Source: Baffinella frigidus (taxonomy: Eukaryota > Cryptophyceae > Cryptomonadales > Baffinellaceae). Taken from it: 10,379 nt of DNA. Each line of letters starts with the position of its first letter. Position 1 is the first letter of the stretch. The translations under genes and the position numbers were made by a program. Positions 1 through 6,719 of this stretch are shown piece after piece. The DNA lies in NCBI GenBank assembly GCA_026770585.1, contig MU646478.1, forward strand, positions 610,086 through 620,464, written 5' to 3'. The notes under the pieces were generated by a model. It searched no databases. It worked only from the letters and a program-made list of their open reading frames with translations, and had not been told where the DNA came from.

Positions 1-23
1 AACCCTGAAGGGGGGGGGGGAAA

Positions 24-110
24 CCAGGAACTCGGCGGGGGGGGGAGGGGCAGAGAAAGCTGCTCCGAGAGCGACTGGCCGCCGTGCTCTCCACGACTTA
101 ACACGTCACA
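24..110 (+). repeat. Left copy of an imperfect direct repeat
   Basis: This G-rich stretch (GGCGGGGG, then CAGAGAA, CCGAGAGCGACT and GCTCTC) is repeated in the same orientation at 572-661 at roughly 80% identity by hand alignment. The two copies flank about 460 bp that holds an inverted repeat, a hairpin and GACTCGCT tandem repeats. They could be terminal direct repeats of a small element or two monomers of a larger array. No gene is visible. Confidence 0.6.
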
Positions 111-206
111 ATAAAATTGAAGAAAATGTGTCTTTATTACGGATCCAAACCAACATGTCCACCGTGTATTCCCATCCGTGTAGGCCGTGTAAGAGTAGGA
201 CCAACT

Positions 207-237
207 GACTGCTGACTCGCTGACTCGCTGATTGGCT
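207..237 (+). repeat. Short GACTCGCT tandem repeat, left copy
   Basis: Three to four units related to GACTCGCT end in GATTGGCT. The same sequence is present and expanded at 489-568. It lies directly beside the left arm of the 236-271 inverted repeat. Confidence 0.6.
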
Positions 238-431
238 TTCTTCTGCGATCGACTTTACAAGTGATTTTATCGCGGCCGAACGTTTCTCTGGTGGAAACAA
301 TTGACTTTCGATTGCGGGTTTTCCGTTTCTCGGGAATTAACGGCATTTGTACGAGATGTCGCCCGAAATTAGGCAGCCTGCGGCGCAAAAAAACAGATAA
401 AAACACTCGTAAAGTCAATCACAGAAGAAAA
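236..431. repeat. Inverted repeat with 36-bp arms
   Basis: The arm at 236-271 (begins CTTTCTTCTGCGATCGACTT) matches the reverse complement of 396-431 at 31 of 36 positions by hand alignment, with a spacer of 124 bp. The right arm ends three bases before the strong hairpin at 435-481. No coding content is evident inside. The arrangement suggests part of a small mobile or foldback element. Confidence 0.6.
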
Positions 432-434
432 TGA

Positions 435-481
435 TTCCCGCCGACTTGGAGCGGGATAGAACCGCTCCAAGTTGGCGGGAA
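435..481. repeat. 20-bp stem hairpin
   Basis: The arm TTCCCGCCGACTTGGAGCGG (435-454) pairs with 462-481 at 19 of 20 positions. The one exception would be a G-U pair in RNA. The loop is 7 nt (GATAGAA). The outer ends read TTCCCGCC, which resembles an E2F/DP binding sequence, but there is no gene beside it to regulate. There is no T-run following it to suggest a terminator. Confidence 0.8.
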
Positions 482-488
482 ACCATTC

Positions 489-568
489 GACTCGCTGACT
501 CGCTGACTCGCTGATTGGCTGGCTGACTGGCTGGCTTGACTGGCTGACAGGCTGACTAACTCACTCAC
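489..568 (+). repeat. GACTCGCT / GGCTGACT tandem array
   Basis: Three perfect CTGACTCGCT-type units give way to degenerate GGCTGACT units (GATTGGCTGGCTGACTGGCTGG and onward). This is the expanded copy of the short array at 207-237. Confidence 0.7.
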
Positions 569-571
569 AGA

Positions 572-661
572 GCAAGAACGCGGCGGGGGGGTGGGGAGGT
601 TCAGAGAACGCTGTTCCGAGAGCGACTCGCCCCTGCGCTCTCGACCACTTGACGCATGACA
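572..661 (+). repeat. Right copy of the imperfect direct repeat
   Basis: Matches 24-110 in the same orientation, including CGGCGGGGGGG, CAGAGAA, TTCCGAGAGCGACT and GCGCTCTC. A few substitutions and one-base indels separate the copies. See the left copy for interpretation. Confidence 0.6.
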
Positions 662-670
662 TGTACAGTA

Positions 671-750
671 AGGCTACACTGCAGTCCTAGAAGCATGAGA
701 CCCACCAACCTCGGGGCGTTGTGTGTCCGCATTCGCGAGTAACCCCTGTA
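671..750 (+). mobile_element. Probable decayed member of the TACAGGGG palindromic family
   Basis: The right end at 735-750 (GCGAGTAACCCCTGTA) resembles the right terminus of the complete copy at 4320-4441, which reads GAACGAGGTACCCCTGTA. At 673-690, CTACACTGCAGTCCTAG resembles that copy's central CTACTGTAGGGTCCTAGG. The left arm is not recognisable. It lies 50 bp from element A (801-926). Confidence 0.4.
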
Positions 751-800
751 CATGTAAATCAGTCTCTTCTCCCGTTGGCGTCGGCGAACGAGGGGCGCGG

Positions 801-926
801 TACAGGGGTACCTCTCTCATGAGAAACTGCCCCCCCCCCTAGGACCACCATAGGGCCCCAGGCATAGACCTACCGGTACTGCAGGGCCCTGGGGGGGGGA
901 GGTTTTTAATGAGCGAGGCCCCTGTA
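801..926. mobile_element. Palindromic MITE-like element A (TACAGGGG family)
   Basis: A 126-bp near-palindrome runs from TACAGGGGTACC at its left end to GCCCCTGTA at its right. The left arm has CATGAGAAACTGCCCCCC and the right arm GGGGGGAGGTTTTTAATGAGCGAGG, so the single strands can fold into one long hairpin. There are about 10 C on one side and 8 G on the other. It contains no reading frame, as expected of a non-autonomous element. If TA is the target-site duplication, the element proper starts CAGGGG, which would fit TA-targeting families such as Tc1/mariner. That assignment is inference only. The right end has lost three bases relative to element B (4320-4441). Confidence 0.75.
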
Positions 927-953
927 ACTCGTGTGACACACGAGGCCCTGTAA
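914..953. repeat. Duplicated element end with a 7-bp hairpin
   Basis: The right end of element A, CGAGGCCCCTGTAA (914-927), is repeated as CGAGGCCCTGTAA (941-953). The junction forms a perfect hairpin, CTCGTGT (928-934) with ACACGAG (938-944), loop GAC. It looks like a local duplication of the element terminus. Confidence 0.6.
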
Positions 954-1115
954 ATTCAAGAGGAAATATTCAGTGGGGCTCCGAGAGCTGAAAGAGACGG
1001 GTTGAATTCGGGTCCTTCTAAAAGCTTACTTAACACCTGCGGTCATGATTACATTTTTCGAAACTTCGCCATGGGCGGCGGGAGAGGCGTCGAAGAGGCG
1101 TTTTGGACCGCATCA

Positions 1116-1139
1116 CGGTTTCGCCGAGCCCTCGTCCTC
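1116..1139 (+). repeat. 24-bp direct repeat, copy 1
   Basis: The 24 bp beginning CGGTTTCGCCGAGCCC is identical to 1684-1707. The flanking sequences differ apart from a few bases. The region 955-1230 otherwise has open frames without a recognisable product. Confidence 0.8.
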
Positions 1140-1226
1140 CTCTACAATTTTGAGCCTTGCATCATTTCGATCGGACATCGCCCGGCGGCAGGAGGCGGTA
1201 CCCCGCGCAAAAATTCATCCCAGCCA

Positions 1227-1267
1227 TTGACACTTATTGACATTGACACTTATTGACACTTATTGAC
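1227..1267 (+). repeat. GACACTTATT tandem repeat
   Basis: TTGACACTTA and TTGACATTGACACTTATT units are repeated about four times. This is a small, recently expanded tandem repeat. Confidence 0.8.
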
Positions 1268-1383
1268 TTTATTCGAAAGTGAATTGCACGGTGCAAGAAT
1301 TGAGGCGAGATTAGGAAAAAGTCTGGGAACTGCACCAGAGTTTTCCTACTCAAGAAACTGCCACTACCCATGTGGGGGGATCC

Positions 1384-1550
1384 ACCAAGGAGCGGTCCAC
1401 ATTTGCGTCCCCCTCCTTGGTTTTTCCCCGCAGAGCACCCCGTTGCGTGGGGCCCCTGCCTAAGCCACACACAGTTGCCCCGTGCACCTCCTTTCGAGCG
1501 GGGCAAAAATATGTGGACCATTCTCCTTGCGAGCCATGCAAGGAGATTGG
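1384..1550. repeat. Cluster of nested inverted repeats
   Basis: Three hairpin-forming pairs overlap here. CCAAGGAGCGGTCCACAT near 1384-1401 is inverted at about 1511-1530 (ATGTGGACCATTCTCCTTGC), with mismatches. TTGCCCCG (1475-1482) pairs perfectly with CGGGGCAA (1499-1506). CCATTCTCCTTGC (1518-1530) pairs with GCAAGGAGATTGG (1538-1550) at 12 of 13 positions. Open frames on both strands here are Pro/Gly/Arg-rich and look non-coding. No function is assigned. Confidence 0.5.
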
Positions 1551-1629
1551 CAATCCCCTCCACCACCTAGAACCCCACGTTGCAGTGTGAGAAAAGCCCT
1601 TCGATGGTGTCTACCCCCACCCCAGGTCC

Positions 1630-1653
1630 TGATTACTGATTACTGATTACTGA
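1630..1653 (+). repeat. TGATTAC tandem repeat
   Basis: Three perfect TGATTAC units are followed by TGA. This is a microsatellite-like tract in otherwise non-coding sequence. Confidence 0.85.
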
Positions 1654-1683
1654 ATTTATTCCCCTGTTTGGTCTCAGTCAGAT

Positions 1684-1707
1684 CGGTTTCGCCGAGCCCT
1701 CGTCCTC
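1684..1707 (+). repeat. 24-bp direct repeat, copy 2
   Basis: Identical to 1116-1139 (begins CGGTTTCGCCGAGCCC), 568 bp apart in the same orientation. It is followed at 1712-1720 by TTACTACAC. That nonamer recurs at 1780-1788 and inside both arms of the 2055-2600 foldback element. Confidence 0.8.
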
Positions 1708-1816
1708 AAATTTACTACACGGTCGGTTACCCATGTAATTCTAGACCCTTGGTAACTTTTGTGGATCGATATTTCATTTTTACTACACGATCGTCAGGTA
1801 CCGGTACCGGTACGTA

Positions 1817-2043
1817 ACGTTGATTCTCCCGGGAATCACGCCAAAAGTGCTGGGACTTGGAGCTCTTTGTGGGCGCTACAATGTTTTTTAAAATAATTTG
1901 TAACACGATAAGCCATCTATTGCGAACGAGTGTGTATGAAATCCCTCTTCTGACATGGCGTGACAGTCACAGTCACAAAACGATTGCATGACAGTCAGCA
2001 GTGTCACAACTTGTGTCATCACAAGACAGTCACCATCGATCAA
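1817..2043. other. Non-coding spacer with GACAGTCA repeats
   Basis: No gene is seen. At 1960-2035 the sequence carries loosely repeated GACAGTCAC / AGTCACA / GTGTCA motifs, and GACAGTCA occurs three times. Just upstream, at 1797-1808, is the perfect palindrome GGTACCGGTACC. Confidence 0.4.
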
Positions 2044-2611
2044 AACTTGGGGAACGTCCTTCTAAAACTCGGTTTCTTGTAAAAGATATAATCCGGGAAC
2101 AAGTATTTTTCTTTCATTTCTGCTAGGGCGATTTCGAGGTTTTCCCTTAAAATATTTTTTAAAATTACCCGCTCCAAAAGTTAGGAACGTCATCGGAAAG
2201 GGCTTGGAAAGTTTTTGCTTGGATGTGGTCTCAGATTTTTGCTGGGCCATCAGGAAGGGCACCTTCGGAGGGGCGCAAAATGACATTTGTGTGAAAATTA
2301 CTACACAGCTTCAAAAAGACAATTCTTAAAATGCAAATCAATCGAATTGTTAAAAAAGGCTGTGTAGTAATTTTCACAGGAACGTCATTTTGCGCCCCTC
2401 CGAAGGGGCCCTTCCCGATGGCCCAGCAAAAATCTGAGACCACATCCAAGCAAAAACTTTCCAAGCCCTTTCAGATGGTGTCCCTAACTTTTTAGGCGGA
2501 CAATTTTAAAAAATATTGTAAGGGAAAACCTCGAAATCGCCCTAGCGAAAATAAAAGAAAAATACTTGTTCCCGGATGAGATACGAGGAACTAATTTCCT
2601 AACTTGGGGAA
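2044..2611. mobile_element. Foldback / Mutator-like non-autonomous element with 11-bp flanking repeats
   Basis: Two 219-bp arms, 2091-2309 and 2359-2577, are inverted copies. They align without gaps at roughly 90% identity by hand and are separated by a 49-bp spacer. Weaker similarity extends outward on both sides. The exact 11-mer AACTTGGGGAA lies just outside at 2044-2054 and 2601-2611 in direct orientation, as a target-site duplication would. Long terminal inverted repeats with a target duplication of about 9-11 bp are characteristic of Mutator-like elements. No transposase is present, so the copy would be non-autonomous. The right boundary lies 170 bp before the Cdc14 start codon. The family assignment is inference; the arms and flanking repeat are seen directly. 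Confidence 0.75.
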
Positions 2612-2780
2612 GGGGCTCGCGTCTGTAGGAATCTCTCCTATCTCTTCGGCTCTCGCGGCAGTGCCAACCGGGCGCCCTTCCCATTCTCACCTCCTCCTCC
2701 TCGGCACCGCGCCCCTCCGCCGCTGGCTTCTGGTCTTCGCCTGCCATCCGAGGGTCTCTTTCGCTCAGACATCCCGTAAG
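2612..2780 (+). promoter_or_regulatory. Putative promoter / 5' leader of the Cdc14 gene
   Basis: The 169 bp between the foldback element and the start codon are C/T-rich (TCTCTCCTATCTC, CTCCTCCTCCTCGG) and carry no in-frame ATG. No TATA box is evident. TTTCGCTCAG just upstream of the start could act as a 3' splice or trans-splice acceptor. If the foldback element is inserted, the core promoter is either inside this short stretch or supplied by the element. Confidence 0.35.
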
Positions 2781-4043
2781 ATGGGTTCTTGGTTGCGTTC
2801 CGTGGCGCGCAAAGACGGAGCCATCTACGATGTCATCCCGGGCGAGCTGGCGTTCTCTGTCCAACCGAATCAGGCCTACTCCGACAAGATCATCAATACC
2901 AGGAAGGACCTCTTCTTTTTCAGCACAAAGGACCACGAGACGTATCGCCCGTACTGCAGCGACTTCGGGCCTGTCGACTTGGGGAGCGTTGTGAGTTTCT
3001 GCCGCAAGCTGCGATCAGTCGCCGACGACCCGCGCCTCTGCGGGCGCAAGATAGTGTACTACTGCACCAGCGATCCGCAGCTTGCCTCGAACGCTGCATG
3101 GTTGTTGGGGGCCTACCTCGTGCTCGTCGAGGGCGTGTCGCCACGAGACGCCGCAGCGCCGTTCGAGAGGATACAACCGTCGCCCTTCAAGCCATTCCGA
3201 GACGCGAGTTTTCTCCCCTCAGACTTCGACCTCTCTCTCAGTGACTGCCTGCGCGGGATCCAGCGCGCCCACGACAAAGGCTTCTTCAGTCTGGACTCGT
3301 TTGACCGCCATGCTTTCAAGGCCGCTGACAAAAGCGGGTGGTCCCGGATGTCGCCCAAGTTCGTGGCGTGCCAGGGGCCTGTGGACGTCGACTGCCCGGC
3401 CTACGCCAAGCACACGGACGCGTGGCTGGACGCGTTCGACGCAGCGGGCGTCAAAATAGCCGCGGTCGTGCGGCTCAACGAGGCTGACACGTATTCCCCG
3501 GAGGTGTTTGCGGCGCGGGGGATCACGCACGTGGACCTCGAGTTCGAAGACTGCACGTGCCCGAGCGAGGAGATCGTGAAGGAGTTCTTCGAAGTGTGCT
3601 CTCGAGAGAACCCAGGCGTCATCGCCGTGCACTGCAAAGCGGGGCTCGGGCGCACGGGCACCCTCATCGCCCTGTGGCTCATGGCGCACTCCTGGACCGC
3701 GCGGGAAGCCATCGCCTGGCTCCGCATCGCCCGCCCCGGGAGCGTCATCGGGGCCCAGCAGCAGTTCCTGTGCGACTGCGAGGCCTCGCTCTTGGAAGGG
3801 GGCGCGGGGTTGCCGGCGGGGCTGGCGTTCCAGGGGGGGGCTGGTGGGGGTGGCAACGGGGCTCATGACGCGAAGTTGCGCGCAGCCCAGGTTGCTGCGG
3901 CCTTGCACTCCAGAATTGCAGAAGCGCGATCTGAAGGAAAGGTGTACATGGGGGACAGCAGAACCCGCGGGTGTTGGTGGCCGATTCTCCAGATTAAGAC
4001 GTGGTGGTGCCCCGTAGCGCTCTCGACACTGTGCAGAGTGTAG
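2781..4043 (+). CDS. Cdc14-type dual-specificity protein phosphatase
   Basis: 420 codons from the first in-frame ATG, in a good context (AAGATGG), to TAG. Cdc14 enzymes are cell-cycle phosphatases that remove phosphate mainly from Ser-Pro sites phosphorylated by cyclin-dependent kinases; they act in nucleus, nucleolus, centrosome or cilium depending on lineage. The N-terminal A domain shows DFGPVDLG (61-68) and PFRDASF (138-144). The catalytic B domain starts near KFVACQGP (193-200). It carries the general acid Asp257 in FEDCTCP, the P-loop HCKAGLGRTGT with catalytic Cys285 and Arg291, and GAQQQF around 326-329. Cys285 lies close to yeast Cdc14 Cys283. No intron interrupts the core. The tail (about 345-420) is much shorter than in yeast or human proteins: Gly-rich, then a short helical Ala-rich stretch, then a Trp/Cys-rich end. 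A donor-like AAAG|GTGTAC at 3942 means the last 33 residues could be unspliced read-through. The family call is firm, the C-terminus uncertain. Confidence 0.95.
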   Translation: MGSWLRSVARKDGAIYDVIPGELAFSVQPNQAYSDKIINTRKDLFFFSTKDHETYRPYCSDFGPVDLGSVVSFCRKLRSVADDPRLCGRKIVYYCTSDPQLASNAAWLLGAYLVLVEGVSPRDAAAPFERIQPSPFKPFRDASFLPSDFDLSLSDCLRGIQRAHDKGFFSLDSFDRHAFKAADKSGWSRMSPKFVACQGPVDVDCPAYAKHTDAWLDAFDAAGVKIAAVVRLNEADTYSPEVFAARGITHVDLEFEDCTCPSEEIVKEFFEVCSRENPGVIAVHCKAGLGRTGTLIALWLMAHSWTAREAIAWLRIARPGSVIGAQQQFLCDCEASLLEGGAGLPAGLAFQGGAGGGGNGAHDAKLRAAQVAAALHSRIAEARSEGKVYMGDSRTRGCWWPILQIKTWWCPVALSTLCRV

Positions 4044-4082
4044 AGTGCACGCGACTCTCGTCGTCTCTGATCAACGGAATTG

Positions 4083-4319
4083 TCAGTGGGGATGTCAAAG
4101 GGTGCATGGTGTTGGTGTTAATAAAGGTGTTAATAAAGATGACTATCTGGCCGCAAGGGGGCTCTTGGAGAGAGCACGCGCCCCTAGCAGTCCCTGACGA
4201 AAGCCTCCGTGGAGATGTCAACGGGTGCATGCCAGCCGTGTTGGTGTTAATAAAGGTGTTCATAAAGGTCACTCTCAGCTCTCAACAAGGGGGCAGGTCT
4301 CGAGCATGGCCCGTGGCGG
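4083..4319 (+). repeat. Tandemly duplicated Cdc14 3' flank with AATAAA motifs
   Basis: About 125 bp starting near GTGGGGATGTCAAAGGGTGC (4087-4106) is repeated as GTGGAGATGTCAACGGGTGC, at an offset of 123-129 bp. Each copy contains TTGGTGTTAATAAAGGTGTT followed by AATAAAG or CATAAAG. AATAAA occurs at 4120-4125, 4132-4137 and 4249-4254. These could be polyadenylation signals for the Cdc14 transcript, though I cannot tell whether this organism uses AATAAA. The open frame through here overlaps element B (4320-4441) and looks spurious. Confidence 0.6.
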
Positions 4320-4441
4320 TACAGGGGTACCTCGCTCATAAGAAACTGCCCCCCCCCCTAGGGCCACCATAGGGCCCTAGGCATGGGTCTACTGTAGGGT
4401 CCTAGGGGGGGGTGGTTTCTTATGAACGAGGTACCCCTGTA
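4320..4441. mobile_element. Palindromic MITE-like element B (TACAGGGG family), most complete copy
   Basis: A 122-bp near-perfect hairpin. The left arm reads TACAGGGGTACCTCGCTCAT, AAGAAACTG, a C-run, CCTAGG. The right arm is its inverse: CCTAGG, a G-run, GGTTTCTTATGAACGAGGTACCCCTGTA. The centre is itself rich in CCTAGG and TAGGG palindromes. It has no reading frame. Its ends match element A (801-926) and the truncated copy ending at 4644. A TA target duplication is possible, since both ends carry TA outside CAGGGG. Confidence 0.85.
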
Positions 4442-4549
4442 GGTCCTAGTCTTACAAGGCCTTCACGAAAGGGAATACAAGATGGCCGTCTTGGTTTCGA
4501 TCTGTAATAAACTAACTTTTCTCCTCCTAGCGCAGTCTCGAGCATCGCC

Positions 4550-4644
4550 ACTTCTCCTAGGTCCCTGCAGTAGGCCCATGTCTAGGACCCTATGATAGTC
4601 CTAGGGGAGGGGGGGGGCTTTCTTATGAGCGAGGTACCCCTGTA
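4550..4644 (-). mobile_element. Truncated, inverted member C of the TACAGGGG family
   Basis: The right end (TTTCTTATGAGCGAGGTACC then CCTGTA) is intact. The centre, CTAGGTCCCTGCAGTAGGCC, matches element B only when reverse-complemented, so C lies in the opposite orientation with the other arm missing. The 15 bp at 4535-4549 (GTCTCGAGCATCGCC) match 4297-4311, left of element B, at 14 of 15 positions. The two copies may therefore share a duplicated flank. Confidence 0.7.
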
Positions 4645-5563
4645 GTACACAAACATCAACCAAGGTGACTGTGGTGCCTCGTTTTGCCTGCGCGCGATGC
4701 GCGTTCGTTTCCGAAATCACATGCCAAAGCTTGGTCTCTCGTGCGTTACTCTTGTTGCTCGTTCAGTAGTGGTGTGGCCGACGAGAACCCATCAGCCAGT
4801 CTCATAAGTACCATTTTTTTGTTAAACACTGAAACTGGGTGGTGTGTGGATTTTTCTCCAGGTTTTAAACAAACCAACTTGCCCAAACTGCCAGTTTATT
4901 GGTTCAGAAAACTGTGTGGTAACCTTTGCTGGTGCTGAAAAACAGGGTGGTAGCCTTCGATGGCAAAACCAAAACAATTCTCCAAAGGAACCTTACCCAG
5001 TGGATTTGCAGTTCTACAGGGGGGAACTAGCTAGAGAGGTGCAGCATGTGGACCGGAGGTCGCGTGCTGGCTTGCAGATTCACTGAGGAGAACAGGAGTC
5101 CCCGGGTCGGATCCGGAGATATCCCCGAGATCCCGCTCGGGCGGGACCGAAAGTGGACACTTGACTAAAGTGGACGTGACTTGTGTAAAGTCGCTCCGGG
5201 TATCTCTATGTGGGGTAATATCCCCAGAGTGGACTGTTGGAGTGGGGGCAGCCAAGGCTGTAGGATCCCACGGGCCTGTGAGGCTCAGCATGAGTGAGGT
5301 CGATTTTGTTCTTCTGGGGTCGTCAAACTCTGTACTAGTATTAGTGGAGACGGTCGGTACCGCGGTGGCCTTCTTGGGCACTCTGTTTTCTGGTCACTCG
5401 TAACGATTGGCCCAACTTTCACAACACTGTTTTGCTGGTCAAACTCTTTGGGCCCTAAAACCTAAACCTTCAATGTTTTGCACGTAAAGTGGGGGGGAAA
5501 GGCGAGTTTTATCAAGTTGACAAACACAACTGCTTCACGCCAGGGGGAAAAATTATGACTGGG
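4645..5563. other. No recognisable gene; possible degraded coding relic at 4860-5040
   Basis: The stretch 4862-5086 is open on the + strand after an acceptor-like TTTTTCTCCAG at 4851-4861. It includes CPNCQ and a third Cys about 8 residues on (CxxC...C), but its base composition is unlike the Cdc14 gene and no family is recognised. Around 5143-5175, AAAGTGGAC is repeated. The + and - strands are both open across 5031-5380, which argues against reading either as a gene. From 5405 to 5563 nothing is seen beyond simple A/T-rich sequence. Confidence 0.3.
5506..5545 (+). repeat. Module also found at 7279-7318 (ACGCCAGG repeat)
   Basis: GACAAACACAACTGCTTCACGCCAGG here matches TTAAACACGACCGCTGTACGCCAGG at about 7292-7316. 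One copy precedes and the other follows the 5564-7260 repeat array. It may be part of the full-length repeat unit or a flanking direct repeat of the whole block. Confidence 0.5.
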
Positions 5564-5820
5564 TTTAGGTCCTTTAGGTTTTGATTTCTCCTAACATAGC
5601 CCAACGACACGCCCTTCTGTTTGATTTCGAATCGCATTTAGCTCTCCAGTGCAGAGGCTCGTGAAGAGGGGGTACAGGGTGGTTCTCATGGGGTCTTTGA
5701 GGTGTCCCCAGGTGGAAACGCGCTGCACACACAACAGAACCCAAGTTAACCTTTATGATGCTCATGGTATCCCATGGTGAGGCGCATAACATTTGCAGCC
5801 ACGGATACCCCAGAGGTCAA
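5564..5820 (+). repeat. Dispersed repeat family, unit 1
   Basis: Starts TAGGTCCTTTAGGTTTTGAT and includes CCCAACGACACGCC. It has the invariant core GCTCTCCAGTGCAGAGGCTC (5641-5660) and later GCTCATGGTATCCCAT (5760-5775). The hairpin segment present in units 2-4 is missing. On the - strand the core reads LHEPLHWRAK, with a short open frame. Confidence 0.8.
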
Positions 5821-5844
5821 ACCAAGGTGTCCTTTGGTGTAGTG

Positions 5845-6060
5845 GCCCTTGAGGTTTTGATTTTTCCCAACGTAGCCCAAAGACACGGCTTTTCGTAGAA
5901 AATATCTGCAGAAAAAGCATTTTTGCTTTCGGATCTCGTTTAGCTCTCCAGTGCAGAGGCTCGTGAAGAAGGGATACAGGGAGGTTCTTTTGGGATGTTT
6001 GAGTTAATCCAAAAGAACCGCGCTGGCACACAATATTAACCTTTTCGTCACGGATCTTTG
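5845..6060 (+). repeat. Dispersed repeat family, unit 2
   Basis: Begins CCCTTGAGGTTTTGATTTTT. It has AAAGCATTTTTGCTTT, then the invariant core from 5943 (GCTCTCCAGTGCAGAGGCTC), 302 bp after that of unit 1. After the core it diverges from units 1 and 3. The - strand frame LHEPLHWRAKRDPKAK is open across 5762-6064. Confidence 0.8.
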
Positions 6061-6160
6061 ACATGACCGCTTTGTGACCTTTTTACACCACCTGAAAGTG
6101 TACAAGATCCCAAAAGGTGAAGGGGTTGTGTGTGGGGGGGAGATGAAATGACACCGCCCT

Positions 6161-6445
6161 TAGGTCCTTTAGGTTTTAATTGCGCCCAACATGTGCCAAC
6201 GACACACCGTTCCGTAGAAGGGATCTGCAGAGAAAGCATTTTTGCTTTCGGATCGCGTTTAGCTCTCCAGTGCAGAGGCTCGTGAAGAAGGGATAAAGGG
6301 TTGGTTCTCTTAGGGTGGGTGAAGGTATGCGATATCGCTCCCATGCTCACTGAACACACACCGAACCACAAGTCAGCCTAAATGAGGCTCATGGTATCCC
6401 ATTGTTGAAGTTTAGGAGCTTCAATCACGAATACCCCAGGTGAGA
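6161..6445 (+). repeat. Dispersed repeat family, unit 3 (longest)
   Basis: Begins TAGGTCCTTTAGGTTTTAAT and has the perfect hairpin GAAAGCA-TTTT-TGCTTTC. The invariant core starts at 6262, 319 bp after that of unit 2. GCTCATGGTATCCCAT (6387-6402) and a closing ATACCCCAG are shared with unit 1. The - strand frame LHEPLHWRAKRDPKAK is again open. Confidence 0.8.
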
Positions 6446-6589
6446 GAATTGTGTGAAATCAGTTAGACACCAAAGATGAAAGGAGAGAAATGTGGTCGTG
6501 TTGGGGTTTTCCCCAATGTACGGGCGTCAGAAACGTCGAGGGCAGTTCAAGCGTTAGAAACAACAGCATTCCGTCAAGATATTGGTAAA

Positions 6590-6613
6590 GCAAAAACAAA
6601 AACAAAAACAAGA
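6590..6613 (+). repeat. AAAAAC microsatellite
   Basis: AAAACAAAAACAAAAACAA, period 6. It lies between unit 3 and the C/T-rich tract. Confidence 0.8.
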
Positions 6614-6719
6614 CGCACAAACAACACAAAGAGACACAGTCCGTTCCCCCACCCTTTTAATAGGGCTCTCTTCACTCGCCACCCCCGCTCGGTGCCTGCT
6701 CATCTACTTGTCATTGTGT

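Noticed and set aside
1234-1590. Several overlapping frames on both strands
   Set aside because: They are Pro/Gly/Arg-rich, mutually overlapping, cross inverted repeats, and show no family resemblance.
2749-2770. Possible relic of a dinoflagellate spliced leader upstream of Cdc14 (TCCG at one end, TTTCGCTCAG at the other)
   Set aside because: The middle does not match, and the ends alone could arise by chance. It is not enough to assign a lineage.
2604-2780. N-terminal extension of Cdc14 by 59 codons
   Set aside because: It contains no in-frame ATG, begins inside the 11-bp flanking repeat of the foldback element, and has no similarity to Cdc14.
4001-4372. 123-codon + strand frame after Cdc14
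   Set aside because: It runs through the tandem duplication and into the palindromic element B and overlaps the Cdc14 end in another frame.
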